Part shown: positions 59,300-64,000 of the stretch, one piece after another
Position numbering within the stretch: position 1 is the first letter of the stretch
Layout of the letters: each line of letters opens with the position of its first letter
NCBI GenBank assembly: GCA_030144725.1
Contig: JASKMD010000024.1
Location: 7,808,932-7,872,931 of the forward strand
From: Haematococcus lacustris
Lineage: Eukaryota; Chlorophyta; Chlorophyceae; Chlamydomonadales; Haematococcaceae
Reading direction: 5' to 3'
Length of the DNA stretch: 64,000 nucleotides
Translations under genes and position numbers: made by a program
The notes under the pieces: generated by a model
Databases searched by the model: none
Seen by the model: the letters and a program-made list of their open reading frames with translations, nothing else
Told to the model about the DNA's origin: nothing

Positions 59300-60229
59300 A
59301 TGAACGCGGAAGAGATCGCTCAGATGCAACGCGTATTTTCGGAGCAGCAGGCCACAATCCAGCGGCTGGAACAGCAGCTCGCTCAACTGTCCCTGCAGCA
59401 AACCACTCCGGCGGCGCCCGCGCCTGCTCCTGCTCCTGCTCCTGCTCCTCCTCCTACTCCCGCTCCTGCCCCTCAGCAGCGTATGCCCCGTACCAATCCA
59501 CCCGCCACTTTCTCTGGCAGCCGTACCACGGACGTGGCGGCTTGGCTATTCGCAGTGGATCTCTTTTTCACAATCTCCGAGCTGACGGACGCCCAACGGA
59601 TCGTCTACGTCGCCACCCTCCTCTCCGGCCATGCTCTCCTGTGGTACCGCAGCAGCGTCAGCTCTTTCACCTCCTGGACGTGCTTTGTCGCTGCGTTCGA
59701 GAGGCAGTTCGCGCCTGTCAACCGGCTGCGCCATGCAAGGGACCGCTTGGCAGCTCTCACCCAAACGAGCTCCGTGCGACGGTACCTTGGCGAGTTCACA
59801 GCGCTCTGCCTGGAGGTCACGGACCTCTCGCCCGCCGAACAGCTCGACCGGTTCATCCGGGGCCTCAAGCCCTCAGTGCGGCGTGAGCTGGAGCTGCGCG
59901 AGCCAACCTCCTTCTCCGAAGCCTCCACCATCGCGGATAGGGTGGACGCCATCTCCTATTCCACCTCCCGCTCCTCCTATCGCCCTCCCTCCACTCCCCG
60001 CCCTCCCCGCCCTGAGACTGCCGCGGTGCCCATGGAGCTGGACGCCATGCTCCACACCAGCCCAAGCCGCAGCCGGGGCACTCGTCTCTCCGATGCTCAG
60101 CGTGCGGCTTTGCGGGACAGCAAGGCGTGCTTCTACTGCCGCAAGGCGGGGCACACCATGAAGGACTGCCCCATCCGCCCTCCCCGCCCAAACGTCAGCA
60201 GCGGCCCACGGAAGGGGGACCGCCGCTAG
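59300..60229 (+). CDS. Gypsy-B Gag
   Basis: 309 codons. An N-terminal helix ([20 protein letters not shown]), an Ala/Pro linker and a retrotransposon Gag domain ([20 protein letters not shown], then [24 protein letters not shown] and [20 protein letters not shown]) are followed by a zinc knuckle [14 protein letters not shown] at residues 277-290. The protein ends in a basic tail. It is shorter than and unrelated in detail to Gypsy-A Gag. The pol frame overlaps it by about 100 bases in the -1 phase. Confidence 0.92.
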   Translation: MNAEEIAQMQRVFSEQQATIQRLEQQLAQLSLQQTTPAAPAPAPAPAPAPPPTPAPAPQQRMPRTNPPATFSGSRTTDVAAWLFAVDLFFTISELTDAQRIVYVATLLSGHALLWYRSSVSSFTSWTCFVAAFERQFAPVNRLRHARDRLAALTQTSSVRRYLGEFTALCLEVTDLSPAEQLDRFIRGLKPSVRRELELREPTSFSEASTIADRVDAISYSTSRSSYRPPSTPRPPRPETAAVPMELDAMLHTSPSRSRGTRLSDAQRAALRDSKACFYCRKAGHTMKDCPIRPPRPNVSSGPRKGDRR

Positions 60230-63200
60230 ACGTTGCCTTCCGGACCCTCCCACCACCCCCTCCCACCACCCCCTCCCACCACCTCCCACCCCCTCCCACC
60301 ACCCCCTCCCAGCCTCTCTGCTTTTCCACCTCCTCTCCTTGTCCTCCCCGGTGCGCTCGTCCCCACCGCGCGCCTTACTTCCTCCTCCCTGCCCCTGCAC
60401 CCTCCTACCCTGGTCTTCATTCCACCTGCCAGCCGTACACTGGTAAGGCGGACCCTGCTGCCCGGCCCTCCCTGCAGGTTGTCAGACTCATGCCCTTACC
60501 CCTGCAGCATGTTAGACCTGCTGGCAGCATTCTGAAGCAGCCTTCTGTGGCTGGCTCCACGCCACCGGGACGACCTCGTAAGGTCGTGCGGTTCTCCCTG
60601 CCCCTACCTGCAGCTCTAGGTGGCAGCCCTCCTCGCCCTCCCCAGCCTGGCCGGACAGCCCGCCCAGCTGTGTTGCAGCGTGCCAATACTGATGCACCTG
60701 CCTTCTTCCATGTCAACTCCTTTGCCGTGCTGGCTGCTCAGGACCAGCCGCCGGCCAACCCTCCCGCTTCCAGGTCCCTACCTCCTCCCCCTTCCCCTCC
60801 TTATCCCCCTCCTGCTCCTTGTCTTTCCCACACCTCCCCGCCCACTCCCACCCCCACCCCCACCCCTTTCCCCGCTGCTGCGCCCTCCCCCATCGTGCTC
60901 ACTGCCCTGTCTGCCAGTGGCAGTAGCCCCTCTTCTGAGCTGATCATCCTCCATGGCACCTTTGCTGGTCACCCAGCCAGGTTCATGGTGGACAGCGGCG
61001 CCACCGGGAACATCGTCAGCCAGCAGTACCTCATGCGCAATGGGCTGCACTTGGCTACCACCCTCTCCCCCCGTCGCCTCCTCCTCCCAGGCCCCAAACA
61101 CACTACCCTACCCACCTACACCCTCCCACCGTGCTCCATCCGCATGGGTACCTACCGCGATCGCTTACAGCTCTCCATGGCAAACATCCCCAACCCCTCC
61201 TTTGACATCGTCCTCGGCAAGCCGTGGCTGGCAGCCAAGAACCCGTGTGTGGACTGGATCAACAACGTCGTACGCCTGGATCACGCCGGCTCCACCCACA
61301 CTCTGACCCCACCCCCACCCACCCCAGTCCAAGCGGATCAGCTGAACCTGCTGTCGGCGCCACGCTTCCGCCGGGCAGCGCGGCATGATGAGGTCTTTAT
61401 GGCCCTGCTCACCCAGCAACCCAACCCCTCTTCCTCACCCTCTTCCTCCACCCCAGCCCCTGATCCACCCCCTCTCCACCCCAAGGCGGCAGCACTGGTG
61501 CAGCAATACCCCTCTGTCTTTCCCAAGGAGCTGCCTGCAGTTCAGGACATGCCCCGCCGCTCCGTGGACCACACCATCCATCTCACCGGCCCTGCCCCCT
61601 CCCCCCGGCCCATCTACCGCATGTCGCAGCCAGAGCTGGACCAGCTGAAGAAGCAGTTGGACGACCTCCTGGCCAAGGGTTTCATCCGGCCATCCACCTC
61701 CCCCTTTGCTGCCCCTGTGTTGTTTGTGCGCAAGAAGGACGGCAGCCTGCGCCTCTGTGTGGACTTCCGTGCCCTCAACCAGCAGACCCTCAAGAACCGT
61801 TACCCCCCTCCCCCGCATCGATGATCTGCTTGACCAGCTGTCAGGTGCCCAGGTCTTTTCCAAGATCGACCTCCGGTCTGGGTACCACCAAATCAGGGTG
61901 GCTGAGGACGACATCCCCAAGACCGCCTTCCGCACCCGGTACGGGCACTATGAGTTCACTGTCCTCCCCTTTGGCCTCTGCAATGCCCCAGCCACCTTCC
62001 AGCAGCTCATGAACGATGTCTTCAAGCCCCACCTAGATGACTTCGTGCTTGTCTACCTAGATGACATCCTTGTCTTCTCCAAGTCAGCTGCTGACCACGA
62101 GCGCCACCTCCACCTTACCCTCTCCCTCTTGCGGAAGCACCAGCTGTGCGCTAACCTGGCCAAGTGCGCATTCTGGCTGGACACCGTGGACTTCCTGGGC
62201 CACGTCGTCTCCGCCGCCGGCATCCAGCCAGACCCCACCAAGGTCAAGGCTGTGCTGGACTGGCCTGCCCCACAGGACAAGCACCAGCTACGGTCGTTCC
62301 TCGGCACCGCCAACTACTACCGGCGTCTCCTACACCACCATGCCCACCGTGTTCTCCCTCTCACCGACCTGCTGCGTGATGAGCAGCCATGGCGTTGGGG
62401 CGAGGCTGAGCAGCGTGCCTTTGCCGACATCAAGGCAGCCATGGCCAGCTCCCCCGTCGTGCGCCCCCCTGACTTCTCCCTCCCCTTCACCGTCAAGACT
62501 GACGCCTCCCTCTTTGCCATTGGTGCCGTGCTTACTCAACAGGACTCCTCCGGCGCCGAGTACGTGGTGGCCTACGAGAGCCGCAAGCTCAACCCGGCTC
62601 AGGTCAACTACCCAGCCCATGAGCGTGAGCTCCTGGCTGTGCTCCATGCCCTCACCACCTGGCGCCACTACCTACTGGGTCGTCCCTTCATTGTGGAGAC
62701 TGACAACAGCGCCACCACCCATGTGCTCACCCAGTCCAACCTCACCGGGCGCCAGATGCGGTGGACCCAGCGCCTTGCGGAGTTTGACATCACCTTTGTG
62801 CACAAGGCTGGCAAGCACCACACCGTGCCGGACGCCCTCTCCCGTCGCCCTGACCACCAACTCACCGCCCTCTCCATCGTTGACCCTGACCCCTCCTTCT
62901 TCTCCACCTTTGACCGCCATGCGCCCGACGACCCGGTCTACCAAGCAGCCCTGTCCCAGGCCCTCTCCCCTCCTTCACCCTCCAGCCCTACCCACCTGTC
63001 GGTCATTGAAGGCCGCCTCTACACCACCTCAACCCCTCCCCGCCTCTACATCCCCTCCTCCCCTCTCCGCGCCCAGCTGTTGCATGAAGCTCATGACGCC
63101 CACACCGCTGCCCACCTAGGGCGTGCCAAGACTCTGGAGCGGCTGCAGCGTCACTTCTATTGGCCGCAGATGCACAAGACCGTCCAGGAGTACGTGCGCA

Positions 63201-64000
63201 CATGCGACAAGTGCCAGCGCAACAAGGCCACCAACCAGCTGCCCCCTGGCCTGCTACAGCCCCTCCCCATCCCCTCCCGCAACTGGCAGCAGGTCAGCAT
63301 GGACTTCATTGGGCCCCTTCCAGCCACTCCCCGCGGCCACACCATGATCTTCACCGTCGTCGACAAGCTCAGCAAAATGATCCACCTCATCCCCACCACC
63401 ACCACCGCCACCGCTCACGACACCGCCCGCCTCTTCTTTGACCACATCTTCAAGCACCACGGCCTGCCGGAGGCCATCATCTCTGACCGTGACCCCAAGT
63501 TCACTTCTGACTTCTGGACCTCCCTCTTCCACCTCACCGGCACCCGGCTCCTCCTCTCCTCTGCCTACCACCCCCAGACCGATGGCCAGACAGAACGCGC
63601 CAACCGCACAGTGGAGGACATGCTGAGGCCCTACGTCAACGACCACAAGTCTGATTGGGACCAGCACCTTGCAGCCGTGGAGTTTGCCTACAACAGCTCT
63701 GAGCACGCTGGCACCGGCTTCACCCCCTTCTACCTCAACTACGGCCAACACCCCACCACACCCTCTGCTCTTATGCTCCCCCCTCCCACCCTTGTGCCCA
63801 GCCAGGCAGCTGAGGACTTCGTCACCTCCATGCGCAACAACCTTACCGCCGCCCGCTCAGCCTTGCAGCGCTCCATTGACACCCAGAAGCTGCATGCTGA
63901 CCAGCACCGCCGCCATGAGGAGTTTGAGGTCGGTGATCTGGTGCTGCTCAGCTGTGCCAACCTGAACCTGCAGACTGCTGTCAACAGCGCCAAGCTCCAG
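60127..64000 (+). pseudogene. Gypsy-B Pol (protease, RT, RNase H, integrase), one frameshift, runs off the window
   Basis: The frame is -1 relative to gag. After a long Pro-rich linker come protease ([17 protein letters not shown]), then reverse transcriptase [20 protein letters not shown]. There a run of six C (61803-61808, five expected) shifts the frame and gives an early stop at 61822-61824. The next frame continues without stop to the window end with [34 protein letters not shown], RNase H ([26 protein letters not shown]), the integrase H2C2 zinc site (CDKCQRNK) and the D, D, E core ([38 protein letters not shown]). One indel in a homopolymer may be a sequencing error or a real lesion. 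Confidence 0.92.

Overview
The window is nuclear DNA of a eukaryote, most likely a green alga (Chlorophyta, possibly volvocalean). The reasons are: a GT-AG intron-rich gene for a plant-type ACT-domain kinase; a Fanzor (eukaryotic TnpB-like) gene; very large LINE copies that combine an AP-type endonuclease with a C-terminal PD-(D/E)XK-like nuclease, as in Dualen/RandI elements of Chlamydomonas; two Ty3/Gypsy elements; and heavy loads of GC-rich pentanucleotide and palindromic satellites. The lineage is inferred from gene content; no rRNA or organelle gene is present to confirm it. Only one gene, the kinase, looks like an intact host gene.

Layout. 1-4.5 kb: mostly non-coding, with a decayed minus-strand Fanzor relic (1.4-3.0 kb), a short telomere-like tract and an (AT)n block. 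4.5-7.3 kb: a more complete Fanzor gene with GC-AG and GT-AG introns, all three RuvC motifs, and small frameshifts before RuvC-III. 9.07-12.24 kb: a ten-exon ACT-domain serine/threonine/tyrosine kinase (572 codons). 13.4-21 kb: foldback elements, a 3' stub of the LINE family, 225 perfect CCCCG units, a GGGCT array and dispersed repeats. 21.1-41.3 kb: a repeat landscape built on the palindrome CCAGTACTGG, always beside CAG/CTG-rich tracts. Much of it forms a large inverted repeat (about 21.85-36.9 kb against 37.8-39.75 kb), with an 11.5-kb full-length LINE (23457-34946, 14-bp target-site duplication) in the left arm.

42-59 kb: nested transposons. A degenerate PIF/Harbinger-like transposase gene is split by a chromodomain Gypsy element (300-bp LTRs, 5-bp target-site duplication). 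That Gypsy element is itself split by a 3.2-kb element with terminal inverted repeats, flanked by a perfect 281-bp direct repeat, and by a 5'-truncated minus-strand LINE copy (13-bp target-site duplication). 59-64 kb: a second, unrelated Gypsy element that runs off the window, with one 1-bp frameshift in pol.

The most unusual objects are three. The first is the LINE polyprotein: signal-peptide-like start, 38-residue tandem repeats, a 2A-like site, two Josephin-like protease domains, AP endonuclease, reverse transcriptase, PHD-like finger, RNase H and a PD-(D/E)XK-like nuclease. The second is the terminal-inverted-repeat element with a 281-bp flanking duplication. The third is the CCAGTACTGG palindrome system.
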